NCBI RefSeq assembly: GCF_021442025.1
Contig: NZ_CP090446.1
Span: forward strand, 806,001-870,000
Length of the DNA stretch: 64,000 nt
Source of the DNA: Sphingobacterium sp. SRCM116780
GTDB lineage: Bacteria > Bacteroidota > Bacteroidia > Sphingobacteriales > Sphingobacteriaceae
Direction of reading: 5' to 3'
In this document: in pieces, positions 36,096-44,122 of the stretch
Numbering within the stretch: position 1 is the stretch's first letter
Layout of the letters: every line of letters begins with the position of its first letter
Program-made: the position numbers and the translations under genes
Notes under the pieces: generated by a model
What the model saw: the letters and a program-made list of their open reading frames with translations, nothing else
Databases searched by the model: none
What the model was told of the DNA's origin: nothing

Positions 36096-36823
36096 TTTTC
36101 TATTTCTCCCTTTTTCCAATAATATGGAATATTTTCAATGATAAAGGCATTGGCCAAAATGGCATCTTCTAATTGCAATTTTTTAAGTAGGTCAACCTGA
36201 TAACTGATTACCGTAATCGGTTTTGGTGTCCAATTTTGTCTTACACCTTCAATGATCAGCATTTCTTCTTGCTCCACATCGTAGCTAAAGGTAAAGGGAA
36301 GAGGTCCAGCATATTTTCTGGCTTCTTTCCAATCTTGAAAAGGGGAGTTCGCTGGTAGCTGAACTTCCGCTTCTTCCGCTGTAAACCTGATATCGAAATT
36401 GGATTTTTTCGAAGTTATCTGCGTCTGATTTCCGTGTTGATGTTTTTCAATAGCTATTTTATTGTAGTTATAATGCGTGAAAATATTGCCCAATAACGCC
36501 ATTTTCTTTTTATCTGTTTCAGATTTGATGATGTAAAGTCCACGTAGCCTTTTACCTTTCTTATTGTGATATTTCACAAATATGCGATAGCCTATTAAAA
36601 AGAAATCATGTCCTAAGATCCGAGGAAATTCCTTTGGTCGTAATGCTTTGGTTTGCACCATCGCTACCGCTAAAAAAGCATATTGATCGTTCAAGGTATC
36701 CAATTCCAATTTTTCTGGAATTAATGATTGTAATTGCTCTTTGGGTAGGGCAAATGTCAAGACAACAGAACTTTCAAAAAATGCTTCTACGGCGAAAGGG
36801 TGATTTTTAAGAAATTTGAGCAT
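36083..36823 (-). CDS. DUF2071 family protein
   Basis: The 246-residue protein has 'FESSVVLTFALPKEQLQSLIPEKLELDTLNDQYAFLAVAMVQTKALRP' and 'YAGPLPFTFSYDVEQEEMLIIEGVRQNW', which match the DUF2071 fold related to acetoacetate decarboxylase-like beta barrels. There is no catalytic Lys assignment I can support. It is flanked by overlapping DoxX-like and methyltransferase genes, an arrangement that points to a joint envelope-related task. Confidence 0.8.
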   Translation of the reverse strand: MLKFLKNHPFAVEAFFESSVVLTFALPKEQLQSLIPEKLELDTLNDQYAFLAVAMVQTKALRPKEFPRILGHDFFLIGYRIFVKYHNKKGKRLRGLYIIKSETDKKKMALLGNIFTHYNYNKIAIEKHQHGNQTQITSKKSNFDIRFTAEEAEVQLPANSPFQDWKEARKYAGPLPFTFSYDVEQEEMLIIEGVRQNWTPKPITVISYQVDLLKKLQLEDAILANAFIIENIPYYWKKGEIEKWNK

Positions 36824-37202
36824 GCTGTGCCTTTTTAGAAAGATAAAATTCGTTGAAGTAGACTGTCAATATAAATAGAAAAGCAAAGAGAACATTCCAA
36901 TGTCCCCAAAGCAATAAATCTGGAACAAGTGTGAATTCTAGGCTGTTCATCACTGTAATGATGACGATTTGTAGTAATGCATTTAATCGGGATTGGATTC
37001 GACTGACAATCCAGATTGCTATTAAGATCTCAGCAATACCAATCAAGATCGTCAACAGCTTTGCATACTGATCGCCTAGTATATGGGATACAATCTGTTG
37101 GTGGCGAGGGACTAAATTACATACTTTACAAAAGAGCCCATTGACCAACCAAACGAATGCGATGATATAGGTCAGTGTGATATGAAAAAATTTATAGGGC
37201 AT
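36807..37202 (-). CDS. DoxX-like membrane protein
   Basis: The 131-residue protein has four membrane helices beginning 'ITLTYIIAFVWLVNGLFCKVCNLVPRHQQIV', the DoxX-like pattern with a conserved short polar stretch after the first helix, and ends with 'WNVLFAFLFILTVYFNEF'. It is the first gene of the operon and overlaps the DUF2071 gene by 17 bases, as DoxX/DUF2071 pairs do in other genomes. Confidence 0.75.
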   Translation of the reverse strand: MPYKFFHITLTYIIAFVWLVNGLFCKVCNLVPRHQQIVSHILGDQYAKLLTILIGIAEILIAIWIVSRIQSRLNALLQIVIITVMNSLEFTLVPDLLLWGHWNVLFAFLFILTVYFNEFYLSKKAQHAQIS

Positions 37203-37312
37203 AGTGGCTTTAATACCGAATAAATCTACCTAGTTTTTAACAATTTATTCAATTTATATCACCTTGATTTTTACAAATGTAAACACTCCTTTACATCTTA
37301 GTTTTGCATTGA

Positions 37313-38173
37313 TTACAGTAAATGCATTATTTTATCCAACAGTAAATCATTTACTGCAGTAGATTTTAATATTCTTTCATGCCCAGTTTCTTTGAAATCA
37401 ATGGAAACTGTCTCAGGAAATTTAGATAGAAAGGATTGTAGATAAGGGTATGGAGCGATTTTATCTTCGCTATCGTAAATAACCAAATGCTGCTGAATAG
37501 CTTTAAATTGGAATAAGGTGTTCAAATCAAAGTAGGTTATTTTCATATTGAACCTTTCTTCAAAATTTTGAAAATATAGCTGTTGAATTTCTGGAGGAAC
37601 TTCAACGAAATCCATACTCGCAGCAAAATTCTCTTTTAATTTCACTAGCGGCGTTAAACTGATGATTAATGAAGCTGTTAATTTTAAATTAGCCAAGGCC
37701 GCAACATTGGCCATTGCTCCAAGAGAATGACCGACAGTAACCCAGGGTGCACCATGCTTTTTTATAATCGCTTGAACAGCTTCTATATATAAAATTAGAT
37801 TTGAAAGATCTCCTTCAGCTTCTCCATTTCCAGGAGCATCAAAAGCAATAATGGTAAACTCAGGATGAAGAATCAATTTTTCGATTAACATAGAAAAATC
37901 TGCTGCTTTCGATCCCCATCCATGGGTCAGTAAAATGAGTTTTTCTCCTGTTCCCCAAGTATAAACAGGGAAAGATAATGTGCGTTTACTGAAAAACTCA
38001 TCTTGAACGACCAACCATTCTTTTGAAGCGAATTGCAGTAGCTGTTCTTGATGATGTCTCAAAGGCATTTTTGGTGAATAGCAGATATAGGGCCACATCA
38101 AATCAATATATTCTTGTTCAGAAACAGATGTTAAAGATTTTAAATGCGTGATGATTTGTTTTAATTTTTTCAT
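37313..38173 (-). CDS. Alpha/beta hydrolase
   Basis: The 286-residue protein has 'LILLTHGWGSKAADFSMLIEKL' (oxyanion-hole region), the nucleophile elbow 'VTVGHSLGAMAN' at about residue 147, the acid near 'VIYDSEDKIAPY', and the catalytic His in 'KETGHERIL' near the end. It has no signal peptide. The substrate is unknown. It is 34 bases downstream of the SNF2 helicase gene and could be co-transcribed. Confidence 0.9.
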   Translation of the reverse strand: MKKLKQIITHLKSLTSVSEQEYIDLMWPYICYSPKMPLRHHQEQLLQFASKEWLVVQDEFFSKRTLSFPVYTWGTGEKLILLTHGWGSKAADFSMLIEKLILHPEFTIIAFDAPGNGEAEGDLSNLILYIEAVQAIIKKHGAPWVTVGHSLGAMANVAALANLKLTASLIISLTPLVKLKENFAASMDFVEVPPEIQQLYFQNFEERFNMKITYFDLNTLFQFKAIQQHLVIYDSEDKIAPYPYLQSFLSKFPETVSIDFKETGHERILKSTAVNDLLLDKIMHLL

Positions 38174-38207
38174 AGTTGCTCCTTAAACGAAAAGTAGACT
38201 CGCTATA

Positions 38208-41200
38208 TTATTGAAATAATGCTAATAATCGATCTTTATCCATAAAATCAGCAATAGGATTATGTGTAGCGGAAATGATGTTTTCGGCAATTGCTGTTTT
38301 ATTGGCTTGCAGTTTCATGATCTTATCTTCCACGGTATTGGGGCAGATCAAGCGTATGGCGGTTACCTCTTTGGATTGACCGATACGGAAAGCACGATCA
38401 ATCGCCTGCGTTTCGACAGCAGGATTCCACCAAGGATCGACCAGATAGACTAAGCTTGCAGCAGTTAGATTTAATCCCGTTCCTCCTGCCTTTAAGCTGA
38501 TGAGTATCACCCGTTGTGCTTCATCTTCTTGAAACTGCGTTACGATTTGTTGCCTGTTCTTTGACTGTCCTGTTAGTTTCAATACGGCTATATGCTGTTT
38601 TTCTAAAGCTGTTGCAATCAAATTCAACATGCTGACAAATTGCGAAAAGATGATGATTTTTTGATAAGGACTTTTATCGACAACTTGTTCAACAAGGGTC
38701 TCGATTTTAGAGGCATCTTGTTCAACAGTTAAATCTTCCGACTTTAAGAGCTTTGTAGAATTGCATATCTGACGCAATTTGGTCAATCCTTTTAACACAT
38801 GCATCGGACTTTTTCGAATATCATCACCATCTTTTGCCGAGATAAATTCTCGAAATTCCTTTTCATAAGTATCGTAGATATGTCTTTGAGCAGGCTTCAT
38901 TTCACAATAAAGGATCAGCTCATTTTTTTGAGGTAATTCTTTTGCGACTTCACTTTTCGTACGACGTAAGATGAATGGCTTTACTTTTCGTTGTAACTCT
39001 TCCAGTCTTTTTTTATTACTGAATCCATCAATGGGTGTTGTGTATACATCTTGGAAATATTTTTTGGATCCCAAGAGTCCAGGATTCGCAAACGACAATT
39101 GTGCAAATAAATCCATCGTACTATTTTCGATAGGTGTACCCGTAATCACGATTCGGTTACGTGATTTTAATTTGCTAACAGCTTGGTATCGTTGTGAGTT
39201 GGGGTTCTTGATTTGCTGTGACTCGTCTAAAAAGATATAATTGAAATCGTGTTTTTTTAAATAATTGATATCGGTCAATAGGTTGTGATAAGATATGACG
39301 ATCAACTCATATTGATCAAAATCAGCACTGTTTTTTTGACGATCAGCACCTTGTAATAACAAGTAGGGGATCGAAGGTGCAAATTTCTCCAGTTCATTTT
39401 TCCAATTGAAAATCAAAGTAGTGGGTAAAACCAACAGGTTACAATTGTTTTTGACTTTTCTCCTTTGATCCAAGATAAAGGCAATAATCTGGATTGTTTT
39501 TCCCAGTCCCATATCGTCAGCCAAGCATCCTCCAAAATTAAATTCATCTAGAAAATTGAGCCAATTGAGACCATCCTGTTGATAATCACGTAATGTGCCT
39601 GCAAAATCGTTGGAAAGTACCACAGGTTGCACTTGATCAATCTGTTTGATTTTGGTTTTGATCTGTTCCAATCGTTCTTTGGCTTCCTGTGAGAGCCACT
39701 GTTCTTCAAAATATTGATCGATAGCACTGTAATTTGTTTCCGCTATTTGTAATAAAGTGTCATCAATCAATTCTCCTGCTAAAAAGAAATGTTCAAACCT
39801 ACTTAACCATTCTTCAGGTAATATACCCGAAGTACCATCGTCTAAGGTGATGAACTTCGATTTATTGCGAATGGCTTTTTGTAGATTTTTAAGAGACGCG
39901 CGACTTTTACCAAAACGCAAATCGACCTGCACATTAAACCAATTTTGTCCACTGAGGACTTGAATCGTTATTTTACCTTTAAAGGGATTGAGCTTATTTG
40001 CTTTTATTTCGTTAAACCCAATAATTGAAATGTTATGGTTTCGCCATTCCTCAAAAACATTTAAAAACCAGTCTTGATCGAGGAAATGTTTACGGTGGAG
40101 ATAAAAATGTTGAAATTCTCCCTCCAATTGTTCTTCGAAATACGGATGCTGTTTAATAATCAAACTGACGATTTGGAGCTCTGCTTCCAAATTTCGACTG
40201 ACTAGAAATTTTTTACCATTCTCATCTATTCCGAAAATAGCACGTTTACTGCGCGTAGGGACTTCCACATCAGCATAGCGCATGGTTGGAATTAAATTGA
40301 TGTAATCCCCAGATTCTTCTAGGTAAATAATTGCTTCCGTATCTGCATAGAACTGCTGATCTTTAATTTGTTTGGGACTTGCCAGAGGTATATGGAGGTA
40401 TTTTACTTCTACGATCTCTTCCATACGATCCAAGAAATTCTTTTTAAAGTCGTCAAATTTGGATTGATGTACTTTGAGGTGATCTTCTTGGGTATTGAAA
40501 AGTTTGAAAAGTGCACTTATGTGTTCATTTTCAATGAAGTAGTAATGTTGTTGAACTTGGATGAAGTAATCGAGTACGATCGGTAATTCTTGTAAAGGAT
40601 GTACTTGTCCTGCAACTTCTATAAAGCTTCGAATCTGAAAGAAATGATCTGATTTATCTACTTCAATGCGAATCGTTTTTGGTATACTTCGCAGTGTAAT
40701 TTGTGTCAATGCAGATACGCTTACATTTTCAGATATCGATTTATCATGTCTATATATCTCCAGACCAAGCGGATTTTTAAGTATATTTTTGAAAGCTAAA
40801 ATTTGTTGATTGCTATCTTCTAATGTATTCTGACCCAGAAAATATAAAGCGGTAAAAAATTGACTTTCAGCCATATCTTTACTTTTCCAAATAAGCGCTT
40901 CACTAGATATTTGTTCTAGCGGACTTTTTAGTCCCCCATTCTTCGCTCGAGTAGATTGGTAAAGGAATACTTGTGGATGTTTATAGTACTTATGTTCTTT
41001 GAGGACTAGTATGTTTGTTTGCGGTTGTATTTCCTTTTTTGTTTTATTCAGCTCTGTAATATTGGAAGTGTTTAAAATGGCTAACGAAGAGTCAATCAGG
41101 TTGTCCTGTTTTTTTATAACTTGTATTTCAACATTATAGAACTGAATTTCAAAATAATCCTCCAGTTGTTCTTCCTGCTCTAGACCATATGCTGTTGCTA

Positions 41201-41633
41201 TCTTTTTTAAATAGGTTTCATAGGCGGATGTCGTGAAAAAAAGAGCTAAATAATCTTTTTTGATTATTTGATTAAAAATAGCTTGTTGATGTATGCAAAA
41301 TTCTTCTTGTTCTGAACAGTTACAAAAAAGAGAAAGCACTGGGTTCTCATAAATAACAATGACGATGTAAGTTCTTCCAAGAGATTGGATAGAAAAATAC
41401 CCTTCATTTTTTTTAACTGTTTGAATCTGAATAGTTAAATTTAGTTCAGATAAATGTTCCATCCATGGAAAATAGCTGTATCGATCTAGTTTTTCAAAAT
41501 CAATATCGGAGAACCTAAAGGAGTGAAAATCATCTAAATGTTGTTGTGAAGCGTCTTTTATATACATGCTATTCAAAGATAAAAAAAGGGAATGAGAATG
41601 TTTTTTTAAATTTATGCTGATTTGTTGTAACAT
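38208..41633 (-). CDS. SWIM-domain SNF2-family helicase
   Basis: The frame is open to 41723, but the Met at 41633 is preferred, because upstream Mets would run past the divergent gene start at 41674. About 1141 residues. A SWIM zinc motif 'CNCSEQEEFCIH' (CxCx6CxH) lies near residue 100, where it may bind nucleic acid or protein. The SNF2 ATPase follows in the C-terminal half: Walker A 'DDMGLGKTIQII', Walker B 'FLDESQ', 'VITGTPIENS', and the helicase C-terminal domain with 'LISLKAGGTGLNLTAA' and 'AIDRAFRIGQSKEV'. Bacterial SWIM-SNF2 proteins are thought to act as ATP-driven DNA translocases remodelling nucleoprotein or RNA polymerase. Confidence 0.93.
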   Translation of the reverse strand: MLQQISINLKKHSHSLFLSLNSMYIKDASQQHLDDFHSFRFSDIDFEKLDRYSYFPWMEHLSELNLTIQIQTVKKNEGYFSIQSLGRTYIVIVIYENPVLSLFCNCSEQEEFCIHQQAIFNQIIKKDYLALFFTTSAYETYLKKIATAYGLEQEEQLEDYFEIQFYNVEIQVIKKQDNLIDSSLAILNTSNITELNKTKKEIQPQTNILVLKEHKYYKHPQVFLYQSTRAKNGGLKSPLEQISSEALIWKSKDMAESQFFTALYFLGQNTLEDSNQQILAFKNILKNPLGLEIYRHDKSISENVSVSALTQITLRSIPKTIRIEVDKSDHFFQIRSFIEVAGQVHPLQELPIVLDYFIQVQQHYYFIENEHISALFKLFNTQEDHLKVHQSKFDDFKKNFLDRMEEIVEVKYLHIPLASPKQIKDQQFYADTEAIIYLEESGDYINLIPTMRYADVEVPTRSKRAIFGIDENGKKFLVSRNLEAELQIVSLIIKQHPYFEEQLEGEFQHFYLHRKHFLDQDWFLNVFEEWRNHNISIIGFNEIKANKLNPFKGKITIQVLSGQNWFNVQVDLRFGKSRASLKNLQKAIRNKSKFITLDDGTSGILPEEWLSRFEHFFLAGELIDDTLLQIAETNYSAIDQYFEEQWLSQEAKERLEQIKTKIKQIDQVQPVVLSNDFAGTLRDYQQDGLNWLNFLDEFNFGGCLADDMGLGKTIQIIAFILDQRRKVKNNCNLLVLPTTLIFNWKNELEKFAPSIPYLLLQGADRQKNSADFDQYELIVISYHNLLTDINYLKKHDFNYIFLDESQQIKNPNSQRYQAVSKLKSRNRIVITGTPIENSTMDLFAQLSFANPGLLGSKKYFQDVYTTPIDGFSNKKRLEELQRKVKPFILRRTKSEVAKELPQKNELILYCEMKPAQRHIYDTYEKEFREFISAKDGDDIRKSPMHVLKGLTKLRQICNSTKLLKSEDLTVEQDASKIETLVEQVVDKSPYQKIIIFSQFVSMLNLIATALEKQHIAVLKLTGQSKNRQQIVTQFQEDEAQRVILISLKAGGTGLNLTAASLVYLVDPWWNPAVETQAIDRAFRIGQSKEVTAIRLICPNTVEDKIMKLQANKTAIAENIISATHNPIADFMDKDRLLALFQ

Positions 41634-41673
41634 TTCAAGACTTTCATGCATCCAATGAGAAAAATATAAGATT

Positions 41674-42021
41674 ATGGGAAATGCAACAATGGTTACTATT
41701 CTAGGGATGTCCTTACTTGGCACAATCTTTTTTACGCTTTATTATTATTTTCAAGCTAGAAATAAAGAACGTATGGCGTTGATAGAGGCGGGAGTAAATT
41801 TATCACAATTTTACAAGAAGCAATCTCCAATCTCATATTGGTTACGCTGGGGTATTTTTGCTGTTGGAATTGGTTTAGGATTACTAATTGTGGGTTTGAT
41901 TTTACAATATCAAGATGAAGGTATCCATGGGGTGTTGAGGATTTCGATTGTCGTGTTATGTGGGGGGCTGGCGATGATTGTTGCGAAATACGTAGACAAA
42001 CCAAAGCAAGATAAAGATTAA
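41674..42021 (+). CDS. Small membrane protein, DUF6249-like
   Basis: The 115-residue protein has an N-terminal membrane segment (VTILGMSLLGTIFFTLYYYF), the motif 'ARNKERMALIEAGVNL' common to this group, then two further membrane segments (WGIFAVGIGLGLLIVGLIL and VLRISIVVLCGGLAMIVA). It lies directly before an ECF sigma-factor gene; the stop and the sigma ATG overlap by one base, so expression is coupled. Function unknown. The family name is by recollection, not by search. Confidence 0.65.
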   Translation: MGNATMVTILGMSLLGTIFFTLYYYFQARNKERMALIEAGVNLSQFYKKQSPISYWLRWGIFAVGIGLGLLIVGLILQYQDEGIHGVLRISIVVLCGGLAMIVAKYVDKPKQDKD

Positions 42022-42566
42022 TGGATCAACATTATATTGATAAAGTCTTGTCGGGAGATCGGAATTCCTTTCGGTATTTTTTACAGAAATATCAGGATAT
42101 GGTCTTCTCCGTTGCAATGAGTATCGTGAAAAACGAAACGATTGCTGAAGAAGTCGCGCAAGATGCTTTTGTCAAATGTTATCATAAACTGGAAAGTTTT
42201 AATCAACAATCAAAATTTAGCAGTTGGTTATATCGTATTGTTGTCAATACTGCTTTTATGCAATTGCGTAAGATTAAAATTGAAGTGTTAGATTTTCAGT
42301 CCGACTATGAGGACGATGTAATCGATGAAAGTACACTCACTGCATTGGAAGAGACCGAGCGTAGTCAAATGATCAATGAGGCGCTTTGTTTGTTGCCTGC
42401 AAACGAAAGTCTGGCTTTACGTTTATTCTATTTAGAAGAAGAAAGTATAAAAGAAGTTTCTTTGATAACAGGTTGGACGGATGCAAATACACGTGTTATT
42501 CTGCATCGCGCACGTAAGCGTATGTATGGGATCTTAAAAAAATTAATGAAAAAATCAATTGTGTAA
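42021..42566 (+). CDS. ECF RNA polymerase sigma factor
   Basis: The 181-residue protein has sigma region 2 ('FRYFLQKYQDMVFSVAMSIVKNETIAEEVAQDAFVKCYHKL', 'FSSWLYRIVVNTAFMQLRK') and region 4 ('LCLLPANESLALRLFYLEEESIKEVSLITGWTDANTRVILHRARKRM', with an HTH). Nested between two small membrane proteins, it probably controls envelope genes and is held by one of them. No FecR-type gene is adjacent. Confidence 0.93.
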   Translation: MDQHYIDKVLSGDRNSFRYFLQKYQDMVFSVAMSIVKNETIAEEVAQDAFVKCYHKLESFNQQSKFSSWLYRIVVNTAFMQLRKIKIEVLDFQSDYEDDVIDESTLTALEETERSQMINEALCLLPANESLALRLFYLEEESIKEVSLITGWTDANTRVILHRARKRMYGILKKLMKKSIV

Positions 42567-42567
42567 C

Positions 42568-42918
42568 ATGGAGCATAAAGATGAATTAATGAAGCATCTT
42601 CTGAAAAGTAGTCAGCTTAAAATGCCCTATTCAGATTTTGAAAATCGGGTGATGCAGACCATTGAAAAGGAAGATGAAAAAGCGGTATCCATATTGCAAG
42701 ATCGTAAGAAAGGAGTCTATTTTTTCTTAGCGGGTATGTTATTTGGGTTGGTTCTTAACTATTTGTTGATAAGCTATTTACATAATTTTAGTATACATCA
42801 GCTTCAGCAAGAAAATGCGTTGTTAGTTTCACAACTTATCTACGCCTTATTAATTTTGTTCTTTGTTGAAAGACTCGTCAAATTGTATCAATTGAATCGC
42901 ATGATAAAAGGCTTATAA
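42568..42918 (+). CDS. Putative membrane anti-sigma or accessory protein
   Basis: The ATG at 42568 is one base after the sigma-factor stop; a TTG at 42559 is in frame but unnecessary. The 116-residue protein has a soluble N-terminus of about 45 residues ('MPYSDFENRVMQTIEKEDEKA') and two membrane segments ('GVYFFLAGMLFGLVLNYLLISYL' and 'LLVSQLIYALLILFFVERLV'). The position and layout fit a small membrane-bound anti-sigma factor, but no sigma-binding motif is recognised. Confidence 0.7.
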   Translation: MEHKDELMKHLLKSSQLKMPYSDFENRVMQTIEKEDEKAVSILQDRKKGVYFFLAGMLFGLVLNYLLISYLHNFSIHQLQQENALLVSQLIYALLILFFVERLVKLYQLNRMIKGL

Positions 42919-42928
42919 GAAAATGGAT

Positions 42929-42953
42929 GGAGAAAATAGCGAATATTTTCTCC
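42929..42953. terminator. Hairpin between converging genes
   Basis: A 10-bp stem (42929-42938 with 42944-42953) around a 5-base loop sits between the sigma operon and the LURP-one gene. No T-run follows on the plus strand. Confidence 0.45.
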
Positions 42954-42960
42954 ACTCATA

Positions 42961-43560
42961 TTATCCTCTTTGGCGTTCGAGTAAAACCATCATCATGAAA
43001 CAAAGAATAAGTCTGGTTTCATCTTGTGGTTTGAATTCGCCTAATTTTTCTAGTGTAAATTTACGACCAAAGAAAGAAGGTTTTTTCTTTAGTTGTAATA
43101 CTTTATTCCCATCTTGATCATACATCGAGTAAGAGGGGTTGAACACATATCCTGATAAGATACCCACTAAAGGAATCTCTCCAAAAAAGCTATCGCCAAC
43201 TTTTACCCAAGCATTGTCTTCCTGTATTCGATAATCTTCTAGGCTATCGATATTGAAAGATTGGTAGTTGGCTTTCCATATCGATTTCATTCCTTTTCTA
43301 CCTACTTTACCAATTATTTCAGTCGTTTTGGTATCCGTAAACGTATAATTTGCATTGAAATCTAACCAACGATCTGCTTTTATTCCGTATTGTTGTTCCG
43401 CACGGCTTTCATCTGAGAATATCATAATCTCATCCTTCAATTTAAACATCTTCTGACGAACGTAAAAGATCGTGCGATCTTCATTGTCTTTGATGGTAAA
43501 GTCGTTATGAAAAGTAGATATTTTGAATAGAAATTGTAATGGATAATTGAAATTGGCCAT
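42961..43560 (-). CDS. LURP-one-related / scramblase-like protein
   Basis: The 199-residue protein has the tubby-like beta-barrel pattern of the LURP-one family: 'LFKISTFHNDFTIKDNEDRTIFYVRQKMFKLKDEIMIFSDESR', then 'IIGKVGRKGMKSIWKANYQSF', 'GYVFNPSYSMYDQDGNKVLQLKKKPSFFGRKFTLEKLGEF', and a C-terminal hydrophobic helix 'TRLILCFMMMVLLERQRG'. Function in bacteria is not established. Confidence 0.82.
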   Translation of the reverse strand: MANFNYPLQFLFKISTFHNDFTIKDNEDRTIFYVRQKMFKLKDEIMIFSDESRAEQQYGIKADRWLDFNANYTFTDTKTTEIIGKVGRKGMKSIWKANYQSFNIDSLEDYRIQEDNAWVKVGDSFFGEIPLVGILSGYVFNPSYSMYDQDGNKVLQLKKKPSFFGRKFTLEKLGEFKPQDETRLILCFMMMVLLERQRG

Positions 43561-43638
43561 GTTGATTTTAATTTTCTTTAAAAATTTGTTTTTTAAAGAT
43601 ATAGAAAATTGTTGAAATTATATAGAAAGATATCAATG

Positions 43639-44121
43639 CTAGTTAGGTAAACAATATGAGAATACAAGCATATGCTTTAACTGTAAATCATTTTCAATAA
43701 TGGGGTCTGGATAATGGTCGAGATAAAAATTCTTGCGAATATGATCCATTTCAAATCCATTTCGCATATAAAACCGATGTTGATCAAAGCCTACATCAGC
43801 AGTTCCCACAACAAGTTTTTTAAATTTTTGTTGTTGTCCATATGCTTTAAAGAGACTGAGCATATACGATCCAAGACCTTGCGATTGTGCTAACACAGCA
43901 ATTGCTATATTTTTAATTTCAAGAGTGTCATCATCTAATTTCAAGAATGCCAAAATGCCAACTGTTGTTTCCGATTGTTTGTCGATGAGGATAAAATTGG
44001 TACAATTAAAAATATAGGTATCAATTACTTCTTTTGTTTCATCTGCTAGTAATAATAAATCATAGGGTATGGCTGCATTAGCTTCCAATACCTTAATTTC
44101 ATAGTGTTTTTGTAAGTGCAT
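43639..44121 (-). CDS. GNAT family N-acetyltransferase
   Basis: The 160-residue protein has the GNAT core: 'EIKNIAIAVLAQSQGLGSYMLSLFKAYG' matches the acetyl-CoA binding V/IxxxxQxxGxG/A motif, and 'VGTADVGFDQHRFYMRNGFEMDHI' is motif B. It sits directly before the TonB receptor gene in the same orientation. The substrate is unknown. Confidence 0.85.
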   Translation of the reverse strand: MHLQKHYEIKVLEANAAIPYDLLLLADETKEVIDTYIFNCTNFILIDKQSETTVGILAFLKLDDDTLEIKNIAIAVLAQSQGLGSYMLSLFKAYGQQQKFKKLVVGTADVGFDQHRFYMRNGFEMDHIRKNFYLDHYPDPIIENDLQLKHMLVFSYCLPN

Positions 44122-44122
44122 A

